DNA of 41,945 nt from Myxococcales bacterium FL481 (GTDB lineage Bacteria > Myxococcota_A > Polyangia > Nannocystales > Nannocystaceae): assembly GCA_006508105.1 (NCBI GenBank), contig QKPP01000118.1:1-41945 (forward strand). The letters run 5' to 3'. Below are positions 26,213 to 35,283 of the stretch, piece by piece (position 1 is the stretch's first letter; every line of letters starts with the position of its first letter). The position numbers and the translations under genes are program-made. The notes under the pieces are model-generated. The model worked only from the letters and a program-made list of their open reading frames with translations. It was not told the DNA's origin and did no database searches.

Positions 26213-27787
26213 GTGCCTCGCCGCGTCCAGTTCCCCCTCGCGCAACGTTGCGAATACGCGCCCCATGCGCCGGCCCTCGTGCCCGGTTGCTTGCGCACTA
26301 GCGGCGTGCAACTCATCCACGCTGTGCGTCCCTCCAGAGCCTACCGCCGACCGGGCCCCCCCGTTCGGTGCCAGGTCGGCCGCCGCGGCTCGCGATTCGC
26401 TTGGTGCCTGCTCGCGACGCTGCTCGCCGCGTTGATGCCCGCGATCGTACACGCTGGCCCCAGCTGCCCGGACGGGCAAGTACGCCACCGCCACCGCGTC
26501 GTCCAGGGCGAGACCCTCAGCGGTGTCGCGCACACCTACGACACGAACGTCCGCGAGATTCGGCGCCAAAACCCGGGGCTCGACCCCAACATGATTCGCC
26601 CGGGACAAGAAATCCGGGTCTGTACGAAAAAGAGCAAAGCCCGAAAGCGGTCTTCGAAGAGCAAAACCTGTCGTCAGTCCAAGAAGGTCAAACACCGGGT
26701 CGAGTCCGGCGAAACGTTGTCGCGGATCGCCGAACGCTACGCCGTCTCCGAGCGCGACATTTTGGCCGACAACCCCGCGCTCAAGAACAACCCGAACAAG
26801 CTGCGTGCGGGCCAAACGCTGACGATCTGCGCCGATCCCCGGCGACAGCGAGGCAGTCGTGCGTGTGGCTACCGCATGCCGCTGTACGTGCATCGCGTCA
26901 TCCCCGGGGAGTGGGCGTCGGAGATCGCCGGGCGCTACGGCGTGCGCCGCAAGGATCTCTACCGCCTCAACCCGAAGCTGAAGGCCAACCCCAACCTTAT
27001 CCGTCCAGGCCAGAGGATCCGAGTTTGCCCTGAGATCGCGCCCCGCGAACGCGATCGATTCACGCACCGCGTACGCCAAGGCGAAAACCTCGGCAGCATC
27101 GCCAAAAAGTACGGACTCACCGTCCGTGAGCTCGAAAGCTACCAACAAGGCAAACTCGCCAACCGTGACACGTTGCGGGTGGGCCAAGAGTTGGTGGTGT
27201 GGCGCGACGGCCGACTTGTGGCGGGCTTTGGTGGGTTCGACGACGACACCGGCGTGCTGCGATCGGGCATGCAACTGCCCCCGGGTCGTGCGTACGTGAT
27301 CAAACGACCGTCACTGGCCTACGGCACCAACCGGACCATTCGCCTGATTCAGCAAGCGACGCGGCAGTACACCCGGAAGAAGGGCGGCGGGCCCAAAGTC
27401 CACATCGGTGACATCAGCAAGAAAGGTGGCGGCAAGCTGCCACCTCACCGGTCGCACCAACACGGCCACGACGTCGACGTCGGGTATGTCCTCAAGGGCA
27501 ACGTCGAGCTCGGCCGGCGCTTCCACTCCGCGTCCGCGCGCAATCTCGATGTCAAACGCACCTGGATCCTGCTCAAGGCCTTCCTCGACACGGACCAGAT
27601 CCAATACATCTTCATGGACTATCGGCTGCAAAAACTCGTCTACGAACACGCCAAGAAGACTCGAGCCGTGAGCGCCGACACCCTCGACGAACTGTTCCAG
27701 TACCCGCGCGGCCGCCATCGCAGCCATGGCATCATTCGCCACTGGAAAGGTCACGTGAATCACTTTCACGTCCGCTTTCGGCGCTGA
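26213..27787 (+). CDS. Penicillin-insensitive murein endopeptidase (MepA, M74) with four LysM domains
   Basis: This protein of up to 524 aa is an exported peptidoglycan hydrolase. The N-terminus has a hydrophobic signal (about 62-82, LLATLLAALMPAIVHAG). Four LysM repeats follow (about 92-137, 160-206, 225-272, 283-330), each with a GExLSxIAxxY-like start and an RPGQxIxVC-like end; three end in Cys. LysM binds peptidoglycan glycan chains. The catalytic M74 domain (about 390-524) has PHRSHQHGHDVDVG and HFHVRF, giving zinc ligands H415, D422 and H519 by comparison with MepA. MepA cleaves D-Ala-meso-DAP cross-links. No ATG fits: the frame opens with GTG at 26213, and GTG at 26306 or 26324 would give a more normal signal. 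Four LysM copies is more than typical MepA, which has none. Confidence 0.9.
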   Translation: MPRRVQFPLAQRCEYAPHAPALVPGCLRTSGVQLIHAVRPSRAYRRPGPPVRCQVGRRGSRFAWCLLATLLAALMPAIVHAGPSCPDGQVRHRHRVVQGETLSGVAHTYDTNVREIRRQNPGLDPNMIRPGQEIRVCTKKSKARKRSSKSKTCRQSKKVKHRVESGETLSRIAERYAVSERDILADNPALKNNPNKLRAGQTLTICADPRRQRGSRACGYRMPLYVHRVIPGEWASEIAGRYGVRRKDLYRLNPKLKANPNLIRPGQRIRVCPEIAPRERDRFTHRVRQGENLGSIAKKYGLTVRELESYQQGKLANRDTLRVGQELVVWRDGRLVAGFGGFDDDTGVLRSGMQLPPGRAYVIKRPSLAYGTNRTIRLIQQATRQYTRKKGGGPKVHIGDISKKGGGKLPPHRSHQHGHDVDVGYVLKGNVELGRRFHSASARNLDVKRTWILLKAFLDTDQIQYIFMDYRLQKLVYEHAKKTRAVSADTLDELFQYPRGRHRSHGIIRHWKGHVNHFHVRFRR

Positions 27788-28011
27788 CGCGGGCTCCGCC
27801 GACCGCGGGCGGGCCGGCCATCTCCGTGACAGCGGTCACGCAATCGACTCGACTCGACTCGCCTCCGGCTCGGCTTCTCCGTGATTCTGCGATCCAGCGG
27901 CCAGCCCACGGTCCTTCCGTGCGCCGCGCGCAAGGCACCCTCGGTGAGCCGATCGCTTCGTTTTGTGCCCGCGCTGCGACCCACACGTGTCCGAGGGTTG
28001 TCCAGATGGGA

Positions 28012-28040
28012 TTGAGCGGACGCGCGACTTAGCGGATACT
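28012..28040 (+). promoter_or_regulatory. Sigma70-type promoter of the poly-Asp lipoprotein
   Basis: TTGAGC (28012-28017) and GATACT (28035-28040) are separated by exactly 17 bp and lie 10 nt upstream of the ATG at 28051. The predicted start is only a few bases from the initiation codon, so the mRNA would have a very short leader. Confidence 0.55.
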
Positions 28041-28050
28041 CGCGCGCTCC

Positions 28051-28668
<618 letters not shown>

Positions 28669-28794
28669 TCCGTCGCACGCCATTTGTCCGGCGGCGAACT
28701 CCTGCAGCCCGGCGGCGTGCGACGACCGAGCCGCCGCACTGCGTCGCGACATCGCGGACGAGGGCGCTGCGAGTCCAGCGGCTCAAGTGAGCAT

Positions 28795-29346
28795 TCAATT
28801 CGACGATGCGGTTTCCTTGGCGCGCTCGTTGGCCTGCTCGTTGTGCCAGCGCTTCATCTTGCGCTTGATCATCTCCTTTTTGACCATGCCGACCATGTCG
28901 TACATGAGCTTGCCGTTGAGATGATCGGTCTCGTGCTGCAGGGCCCGGCCGAACAACCCCTCGCCCTCCGCCTCGAAGCGCTGGCCTTCGAGGTTCGTGG
29001 CATGCACTTTGGCCCAGCGTGGACGCTTCACCTCGATGAAGACGTCCGGAAAGCTCAAGCAGCCTTCGTCGCTGACTTCGTCCCCGCGCCCAGTCTCCAC
29101 GACCTCGGGATTGATGAAGACCAGTGGATCGGCCTGTTCGTCGCCGGTCGCGACGCGTCCGTCGATGATGAAGATGCGTTCGGGGCGACCGACCTGAATC
29201 GCCGCGATTCCCGCGGCATTCAGCGCGTACATCGTGTCGGTCATGTCGCGTACGAGTTCACGAATGCCGTCATCGATATCTTGGACGTCGGTGCAAGGAG
29301 CTCGCAGGCGAGGATCGGGGAACTTGACGACTTCCAAGACAGCCAT
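28795..29346 (-). CDS. def: Peptide deformylase
   Basis: This 183-aa metalloenzyme removes the N-formyl group from new proteins. All three motifs are present: motif 1 AAGIAAIQVG (usually GxGLAAPQ, so slightly divergent), motif 2 EGCLSFP with the metal Cys, and motif 3 QHETDHLNG with the HExxH metal ligands and catalytic Glu. The C-terminus is long and basic (KKEMIKRKMKRW, then an acidic/Ala tail). ATG at 29346 is chosen for the canonical family start (VLEVVKFPDPRLR); GAGG lies 12 nt upstream, a little distant. It is divergent from the Mrp gene. Confidence 0.94.
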   Translation of the reverse strand: MAVLEVVKFPDPRLRAPCTDVQDIDDGIRELVRDMTDTMYALNAAGIAAIQVGRPERIFIIDGRVATGDEQADPLVFINPEVVETGRGDEVSDEGCLSFPDVFIEVKRPRWAKVHATNLEGQRFEAEGEGLFGRALQHETDHLNGKLMYDMVGMVKKEMIKRKMKRWHNEQANERAKETASSN

Positions 29347-29477
29347 AGCGCGTTGAAACCTCAGTAGCCGAGGGTAGCCCGTTCGTCTACCCGGTGCTAG
29401 CGTGCGACCCCGCAGCACCGGCGGCGGCCGCACCCAAGTAAAGCCGCGTTGTCGGCCCCCGCGCCTCGTGAGCCAGC

Positions 29478-30566
29478 ATGTCTAAGACCAGCCTTGAGGA
29501 CGTCCGCGCAGCCCTCAGCCAAGTGCGCGATCCAGCCATCGACCGTGAACTCGGAGCCGGCGGGCAGCTGACCGACGTCGCCGTCGTGGATGAAGGCCAC
29601 ATCGACATCGGCATCAAGCTCATCTCCCCCGGCTACCCGCTACGCGAGGCGCTCGAACAACGCGTTGCGGCGGCACTTAAGCCCTTCGGACTCACGCCGA
29701 GTATCACGTACTCGCTGGACATTCCCCACCGGCCGGCTCGGCAAGACCTCAACCGGCTGCCGGGGGTTAAGAACGTGCTTGCCGTGGCCGCGGGCAAAGG
29801 TGGTGTCGGCAAAAGCACCACGTCCGTGAATCTCGCGTTGGCTCTGCGCTCGCTTGGGGCCCGCGTCGGCTTGCTCGATGCGGATATCTACGGCCCCAGC
29901 CTGCCCAAGATGCTCGGGCGCGCGGATTCACCGTGCGACGCGTCGACGGAGAAAGGGCACATCACCCCGGCGATTTACCGCGGGATGCCGGTGATGAGTG
30001 TCGACTTCTTCGTCGAGTCCGGGAAAGCCGTGGTTTGGCGCGGACCGATGATCCACAAGCTGCTCACCCAGTTTCTCGAGGACGTCCGGTGGGGCGAGCT
30101 CGACTACCTGGTCGTCGACTTGCCCCCGGGAACCGGCGACGCCCAGCTCTCATTGGGTCAACTGATCCCGATTACGGGCGCCGTGATGGTGACCACGCCG
30201 CAAGAGGTCGCGTTGCTCGACGTGCGCAAGGCGGTGGACATGTTCAAAACCCTCGAGGTGCCCGTGCTCGGCGTGCTCGAAAACATGAGCTACTACCAAT
30301 GCCCGGCTTGCGGCCACCATGACTCGATCTTCGCGTCGGGCGGAGGTCAGCGTTTGGCGGACGAACTCGAGATTCAACTGCTCGGTAAGATTCCCATCGA
30401 CACCCGGATCAGTCACGGCGGAGAGACCGGCGTGCCCGTCGTCGAAGCCAACCCGCACAACACTATCTCCGCCGCGTTTTGCGAGGCCGCTGCTACCGCC
30501 GCGCTGGAACTGGCCAAACGCAGCTCCACCGGTCCGCGCCGCAGCACCAAGCTGCGCATGGTCTAG
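29478..30566 (+). CDS. mrp: Mrp/ApbC-family iron-sulfur cluster carrier ATPase
   Basis: This 362-aa cytoplasmic P-loop ATPase has an N-terminal MIP18/DUF59 domain (about 1-85) followed by the Mrp/NBP35 core. The deviant Walker A is AAGKGGVGKSTT (about 105-116). Other core motifs are LLDADIYGPSLPKMLG, LVVDLPPGTGDAQLSL and ENMSYYQCPACGHHD, where the CxxC holds the bridging [4Fe-4S] cluster of a dimer. Such proteins carry Fe-S clusters to apo-enzymes. ATG at 29478 starts shortly before the DUF59 domain. It is divergent from def and convergent with the LON-domain gene. Confidence 0.95.
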   Translation: MSKTSLEDVRAALSQVRDPAIDRELGAGGQLTDVAVVDEGHIDIGIKLISPGYPLREALEQRVAAALKPFGLTPSITYSLDIPHRPARQDLNRLPGVKNVLAVAAGKGGVGKSTTSVNLALALRSLGARVGLLDADIYGPSLPKMLGRADSPCDASTEKGHITPAIYRGMPVMSVDFFVESGKAVVWRGPMIHKLLTQFLEDVRWGELDYLVVDLPPGTGDAQLSLGQLIPITGAVMVTTPQEVALLDVRKAVDMFKTLEVPVLGVLENMSYYQCPACGHHDSIFASGGGQRLADELEIQLLGKIPIDTRISHGGETGVPVVEANPHNTISAAFCEAAATAALELAKRSSTGPRRSTKLRMV

Positions 30567-30776
30567 GACACGACGACTCGAGCGCCGGCGGCCCGGCCCC
30601 GGCCCGAGTCTCGCCGCGCCTGCGCTGCAGGCGTTGGCGTGACCGCGGCCAACGAGCGCGACCCGGCCAGATCCCGCCGGGCCGCCGGGTCCTGCCGAGG
30701 ACCGAGGACGATCCAGAGCGGGCCGTGCCGGCCGACGGAGGGGCCGTCGTCATCGAGAGTAGGTGACTGCGATGCT

Positions 30777-31508
30777 CTAGTGGGCCGTGTCAGCCGACAA
30801 TAGACCGTCGCCATCGAGCGTGCGCAACCACAACGCGGTACGCCTGGTCAGTAGCGCGACGCGCTCGCCAAGCGAGCCGGCCTCGAGGCAAGACTGCTGG
30901 AAGTCGAGCATCGGGCAGGAACGACACCCGATGGCCTCACCACGCGAGGCCTCAACCGCCTGAAGAACCTCGATGTTCGGGAGGAGAGCGGTCAACGCGT
31001 AGATCGAGACCCGCCGATCGTCGATGCGCAGCACCGAGTCGATCAGGTCGCGTTCCTCATCGTGGAACGCCATCGCCATGCGCTCGACTTGCGCCAACAT
31101 CTGGTCAAACTGATCGCCATCAAACGTAGGTGGTTCCGGCAGCACTTCTACCCTCACCTCACGGAAACGGTGGGAGGGAACCAGCTCCTGGATCTCTCGC
31201 ACGCGCCCCAGTCCTTTGAGTTGAATGAGTCGTCGGCCATCGGAAAGCCGGTGATGCGCCACCAGGCGGCCCAGACCGAACACCCGCTCGAACGGCGGGC
31301 GGTTGCGGCTCGCATCCTCGGGTCGGACGAGCAGCGGCACCCCAATGTGCTGGCCCCCGTCGAGCACATGGTCGACGAGCTCGATGTAGCGCTCCTCGAA
31401 CACGTTCAGCGGCAGGATCATCCCGGGAAAAAACACGACGTTAGGTAACGGGAAGATCGGCAGCGCTGCCAGGACGTCTGGGGTTGGCGCATCGTCGTGG
31501 TCGAGCAT
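30777..31508 (-). CDS. LON N-terminal (substrate-binding) domain protein
   Basis: This 243-aa protein consists mostly of the Lon N-terminal domain (PUA-like). The start (ALPIFPLPNVVFFPGMILPLNVFEERY) is the classic family signature, then IGVPLL, GLGRLVAHHRLSDGRR and an alpha-helical C-terminus. It lacks the Lon AAA+ and Ser-Lys protease parts, so it cannot itself degrade proteins; stand-alone forms may be adaptors. ATG at 31508 has GAGG 8 nt upstream. A CRSCPML segment carries a CxxC near the C-terminus, which is uncommon and could bind metal. The role is unknown. Confidence 0.9.
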   Translation of the reverse strand: MLDHDDAPTPDVLAALPIFPLPNVVFFPGMILPLNVFEERYIELVDHVLDGGQHIGVPLLVRPEDASRNRPPFERVFGLGRLVAHHRLSDGRRLIQLKGLGRVREIQELVPSHRFREVRVEVLPEPPTFDGDQFDQMLAQVERMAMAFHDEERDLIDSVLRIDDRRVSIYALTALLPNIEVLQAVEASRGEAIGCRSCPMLDFQQSCLEAGSLGERVALLTRRTALWLRTLDGDGLLSADTAH

Positions 31509-31933
31509 GGCGACGACCTCAGCCTAGTGGCGATCATTGGTGCTGGCGAGCACTTTGTGCACGCCAATACCTCGTCGTTTCGGAGCCACATGCGCCGGAC
31601 TTGCGCAGCGCGGCGGACTATGTCACCCGCTGGCGGGCAGCCGTTTGCGCTAGCGCAGCGGCCACTTCAGCCCGGACCACCAACGCGCCGCCGTGGATCC
31701 GAGTCTCGCGGAGTTCCCGACACGGGACGCGCCGTCGCGACCGACCCCGTGAGCGCGAATCGCCGCTCAACGGGGGCGTTCGTACCAACCTCGGAGTGTG
31801 ATCGCGCGAATCGTGGGCAGCGGCACCAACTCGGCGGCCCCGTCAACCGACGAGCGAGGCACGTGCAAATTCGCGATCGAGCGCTTCGCCAGCCGAAACG
31901 GGCCCGGCTACCGAAGCATCGTTGGGCTAGGCT
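31509..31933 (-). other. Noncoding interval with palindromes upstream of the LON-domain gene
   Basis: No gene with recognisable features lies in these 425 bases. Two palindromes stand out: CCCGCTGGCGGG (31626-31637) and the perfect 12-bp TGCGCTAGCGCA (31646-31657). They could be a regulator site for the LON-domain gene or processing/terminator elements after folE. Confidence 0.5.
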
Positions 31934-32515
31934 CTAGGCTCGGCCGCGCAGCTGCCCTTGCAGATCGGCCCGCGTACGCAACTCGCCGCGATACGAGGAC
32001 GTGACGACCCGGGCGTCGTGCTTGTCGTCCGGGACGGTCAGACAAGTGTGCGTGCCTTCAATGATGCACGCCGAACCGCGAGCGTCGAGATGAGACATCA
32101 GCGCGTCCGCCACGTCGTTGCACACCCGCTCTTGCAGCGTAAGACGTCGCGTGAAGCAGTGCACAAGGTCGGCGAGCCGACCAAAGCCCAGCAACTGCGT
32201 CCCCGGCAGGTACGCCACCGTGGCCTGTCCCATCCACGGCATGAGGTGGTGGGGACACATCCCGTGGCAGGGGATGTTGCGCACGACAACGAACTCCGTC
32301 GGTGCCTCGCCCGTGACGGGGTCACCCAGAATTGCCGCCGGGTCGGCTTGATAGCCTGTCAACACGTCGGAGAGCCACAGCGCGGCGACGCGTTGCGGCG
32401 TGCCCACAAAGTCTTTGTGCTCCAGATCGACGCCGCAGGCCCGCAACCATTCGGTCACGGCCGCCTCTAACGCGCGGCGACGCGGATCCACGGGTAAGGT
32501 CGAGGATGGCGACAT
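31934..32515 (-). CDS. folE: GTP cyclohydrolase I
   Basis: This 193-aa enzyme opens the GTP ring to give dihydroneopterin triphosphate, the first step of folate and tetrahydrobiopterin synthesis. Zinc ligands are C87 and H90 in CPHHLMPW and C158 in THTCL. The GQATVAYLP, GFGRLADLVHCFTRRLTLQER and SSYRGEL segments are typical. After the third ligand, the sequence is VPDDKH rather than the usual Arg-Gly found in E. coli FolE (ARGI), which may change substrate contacts. ATG at 32515 gives normal length. It is divergent from a pteridine-reductase-like SDR, which suggests joint pterin metabolism. Confidence 0.9.
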   Translation of the reverse strand: MSPSSTLPVDPRRRALEAAVTEWLRACGVDLEHKDFVGTPQRVAALWLSDVLTGYQADPAAILGDPVTGEAPTEFVVVRNIPCHGMCPHHLMPWMGQATVAYLPGTQLLGFGRLADLVHCFTRRLTLQERVCNDVADALMSHLDARGSACIIEGTHTCLTVPDDKHDARVVTSSYRGELRTRADLQGQLRGRA

Positions 32516-32639
32516 AAGCTTGGAGACAGGCCCCAAGGGGATAGTGCGCTCTGGCCTCAGCTTTGACAAGAACTCAAGGCGAGTCAGGCTCGACCCGCCG
32601 GCCGCGTCCGCGCGACGTGTCGTGCGGTACTCTGTGGTC

Positions 32640-33398
32640 GTGCCCGCAGCGCTGTCACAACCAAAGAAACGCGTGGCGTTGGTCACCGGCGGGGCCGTTC
32701 GCGTGGGGCGAGCCATCGTCGAGCACCTCGTGACCGCTGACTACGCGGTATGGGTCCACTGTTATCGATCGGTTCAAGCGGCGCACGAACTAGCCGTGAC
32801 CCTCGGCGACGCGTGTCGTGGGGTGATCACGGCGGACTTGGGCGACGACGAGGCCCGCAGCCGACTTTGCGCTCAGGTCCTCGCCGACAACGGCGAACTC
32901 GACTTGTTGGTCAACAACGCGGCGAGCTTCGAGGCCGGACCGGTCCAGCTGCGTCAGGACGCCGACCTGCGGCGAGTGCTGGAGACGAACCTCGTCGCAC
33001 CGATCGGCCTCGCCCGTCGTCTCGCCGCAACGTTGGCCCGTCGCCGCGGGTGCATCGTCAACATCAACGACGCGGCCGGCTACCACCCGTGGCGCGAGTA
33101 CCTGGACCACTGCACCGCCAAAGCGGGGCTGCTCATGGCCACCCGAGCGTTGGCTCTCGAGCTGGCGCCACAGGTCAGAGTGAACGGCGTGGCGCCCGGC
33201 ACGGTCGCCTGGCCGACCAGCCCCGAGTATGGGCCGGGCTCACCGCGCCGCGCCGCGGTGCTCCGCCGCATCCCGTTGGGCCAGATCGGTCAACCGGCGG
33301 ACATCGCCCGGGCCGTGCTGTTCTTGGCCGACGAGCCCCACATCACCGGCCAAACGCTACCGGTCGATGGCGGGACGCTGGCGGCCTGCGGACGGTGA
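32640..33398 (+). CDS. Short-chain reductase, pteridine reductase/FolM-like
   Basis: This 252-aa SDR has the cofactor loop TGGAVRVGRAI (16-26); Arg in this loop is a PTR1/FolM trait. It also has NNAA (92-95) and RVNGVAPG. The catalytic region holds D144 (the PTR1 proton-relay Asp), Y148, Y154 and K161. However, the residue 4 before the Lys, where SDRs normally have the catalytic Tyr, is H157. GTG at 32640 is used; GTG at 32634 is possible. Divergence from folE fits a role in reducing dihydropterins such as dihydromonapterin or dihydrobiopterin. The family is clear; activity of the altered site is uncertain. Confidence 0.88.
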   Translation: MPAALSQPKKRVALVTGGAVRVGRAIVEHLVTADYAVWVHCYRSVQAAHELAVTLGDACRGVITADLGDDEARSRLCAQVLADNGELDLLVNNAASFEAGPVQLRQDADLRRVLETNLVAPIGLARRLAATLARRRGCIVNINDAAGYHPWREYLDHCTAKAGLLMATRALALELAPQVRVNGVAPGTVAWPTSPEYGPGSPRRAAVLRRIPLGQIGQPADIARAVLFLADEPHITGQTLPVDGGTLAACGR

Positions 33399-33580
33399 TG
33401 CCGGCCACGACGCCACTGCACCGCCTCCTCGACAACTCGCGACGCATCGGGCCGCCGCCCGCGACGACGACGACGACGCCCGCGCCAGGCGACCCGCCCC
33501 GGCCTCGAGCTCGGTCCCGCTCGACCCGGCCATGGACTCGCGCGCGGTGCGAGTCGCGGCGCCAAGCCCCATCCGTGCAC

Positions 33581-33608
33581 TTGACCGCGCGCGCAGACAC
33601 CGTATAAG
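33581..33608 (+). promoter_or_regulatory. Sigma70-type promoter of rpsU
   Basis: TTGACC (33581-33586) and TATAAG (33603-33608) are separated by 16 bp, and the -10 box lies 12 nt before the rpsU ATG. This is the strongest promoter match in the window, as suits a ribosomal protein gene. Confidence 0.7.
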
Positions 33609-33620
33609 TTGCGCCGCCTC

Positions 33621-33944
33621 ATGACCGGTCAACGACCCGCCGCCTCCTCCGAAGAAGCCGAGCAGCCCGTATTTCGCGTGCAAAACGAGCACGTACCCGT
33701 TCTCGGCCGACCGCTGGAGGTCAAAGTCGACGAACGCGGCGTCGAGCGAGCCATTCGCAAGCTCCGTCGATTGATCGCCGGTGAGGGTGTGCTGCGCGAG
33801 ATCAAACACCGCCGGCATCACGAAAAGCCGAGCATCAAGCTCAAGCGCAAGACTCGCGAGGCCGAGCGCCGTCGCAAGCGTCGTCAGAAAAAGGCGCGCA
33901 CGGTCGGTGACTTCACGCCGCGCGAACGCGGCACCGCCGAGTAG
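33621..33944 (+). CDS. rpsU: Ribosomal protein bS21, N-terminally extended
   Basis: This 107-aa basic protein matches bS21 of the small ribosomal subunit. LEVKVDERGVERAIRKLRR is followed by GVLREIKHRRHHEKPSIK and a Lys/Arg-rich tail. bS21 helps start-site selection in translation. It is longer than the usual 60-70 residues, through an N-terminal extension of about 30 residues and a C-terminal segment (VGDFTPRERGTAE). ATG at 33621 follows a strong promoter, and a Rho-independent terminator (33983-34009) follows the gene, so it is a single-gene transcript. A later start, for example near V36, cannot be excluded. Confidence 0.9.
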   Translation: MTGQRPAASSEEAEQPVFRVQNEHVPVLGRPLEVKVDERGVERAIRKLRRLIAGEGVLREIKHRRHHEKPSIKLKRKTREAERRRKRRQKKARTVGDFTPRERGTAE

Positions 33945-33982
33945 TTCCAGCGACGGGTCCGCCGTCCGTCCGGCCCATGCCG

Positions 33983-34009
33983 AAGGCAGCCATCGTGGCT
34001 GCCTTTTTT
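33983..34009 (+). terminator. Rho-independent terminator after rpsU
   Basis: AAGGCAGCC (33983-33991), loop ATCGT, GGCTGCCTT (33997-34005) gives a 9-bp stem running into six T (34004-34009). This is a textbook intrinsic terminator. Confidence 0.9.
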
Positions 34010-34044
34010 GCGTGGACACGGTCGATCGCCCAGTCTGCACCGGC

Positions 34045-35034
34045 ATGCCTCGTCGGAACACACAACGGCGGCGTCGCTGGTTTGGCCGACGTCGTTGGCT
34101 GGGCAGCGCGCTGGTGGTCGCCGCCGTGATCGCCCACGCGCAATGTGCCGACGAGATCAAAGATCGGCTGGGACTCGGCAGTGAGTACATCCCCGACAAA
34201 GATGGCCACCTGCGGATCGCCACCTGGAACCTTGGCAACTTCCCCCGCAAGACCCAAGACTTGGAGCGCATCGCCGAGTGGGTCGAACGTATCGATCCCG
34301 ACGTCCTCGCGCTGCAAGAGATCCGCGATGCCGAAAAACTAGAGCAATTGCTTCCCGAGTGGGACGGAGCCATCTCCGAACGCGGAGGTCGCGGTCACCA
34401 GCGAGTCGCCGTGATGTGGCGACCCGAGCGGATCTCGCAGGTGGGAGGTCCGCGCGAATACGACCAGGTCTCGCTACATGGACGGGTGCGCCCAGCGCTG
34501 TCGGTTTACCTCCGCGCGGGCGCCGACGGGCCTGACTTCCACGTCGTGGTGGTCCATCTCAAAGCCAAGCCGGAAGGTTACGCCCAACGGCGCCAGCAGT
34601 GGCCCGAGCTGGTCCGCATCGTCGAATCGCTGGGCGATGACCCCCACGAGGGCGACTCCGATGTCGTCGTGCTTGGCGACTTCAACGTGACCGGCGATGC
34701 CGATCGTCAGCCGGTGAAAGAACTGGCCGAGCTCGGCTCCGCGTTTGGGCCACTGAACGTGACCCAAGTCCCCCCGCGTCGTCCGTGCTCGTGTTACTGG
34801 GACGGCGAACGCCGCGACGCGATCAAAGAGCCATCACTGCTCGATCTGGTGTGGATCCGAGATCTCGCTGAGGCACGCCCATCGGAGCTTTCGACCCGCG
34901 CATTCGCGCACTGTGGACGCCATGCGTGTGAACCCCTTCGATCCACGCGTCATCATCCCGATCCCGACTACGCGCGGGTCAGCGATCATTGCCCCGTCGC
35001 CGTCGACCTGCGCTGGGGTACCGACGACGACTGA
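34045..35034 (+). CDS. Endonuclease/exonuclease/phosphatase (EEP) family protein, exported
   Basis: This 329-aa protein has the DNase I-like EEP fold. Motifs in order are IATWNLGNF, VLALQEIRD (metal-binding Glu), VVVVHLKA, VVLGDFNVT (D and N of the active site) and VSDHCPVAV (catalytic Asp-His). A basic N-terminus with RRRRWFGRRRW and a hydrophobic stretch (about 20-32), followed by AHAQC, suggests export, perhaps via Tat or as a lipoprotein. Substrates in the family range from nucleic acids to phospholipids and inositol phosphates. The ATG at 34045 gives the signal directly. It follows the rpsU terminator and must have its own promoter. Confidence 0.88.
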   Translation: MPRRNTQRRRRWFGRRRWLGSALVVAAVIAHAQCADEIKDRLGLGSEYIPDKDGHLRIATWNLGNFPRKTQDLERIAEWVERIDPDVLALQEIRDAEKLEQLLPEWDGAISERGGRGHQRVAVMWRPERISQVGGPREYDQVSLHGRVRPALSVYLRAGADGPDFHVVVVHLKAKPEGYAQRRQQWPELVRIVESLGDDPHEGDSDVVVLGDFNVTGDADRQPVKELAELGSAFGPLNVTQVPPRRPCSCYWDGERRDAIKEPSLLDLVWIRDLAEARPSELSTRAFAHCGRHACEPLRSTRHHPDPDYARVSDHCPVAVDLRWGTDDD

Positions 35035-35283
35035 GGCCGAGATCACTCGGACATCGCTGTCAGATCTGGCGCGCTCGTGATCGACCCCACGGTTCCGCCA
35101 CGGGTCGAAGGACTGCGCCGACGCGCGGTCGACGAAGATTGCACGACCCAAGTCCCCGTGGGATCCTCCGCCCCGCGATGCAGCCGCGGAACTGACACAC
35201 CACCGCGAGATCACCGAGGCGGCCCATCCGTTCCAGCCTCCGGGCAACTTGCCCGCGAAAACGACATCAGGAGACTTTCAAAC

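Noticed and set aside
31497-31937. A 146-residue plus-strand frame between the LON-domain gene and folE
   Set aside because: Composition is Arg/Pro/Ser-rich without a domain or Shine-Dalgarno, and it would overlap both neighbouring genes' ends; treated as noncoding.
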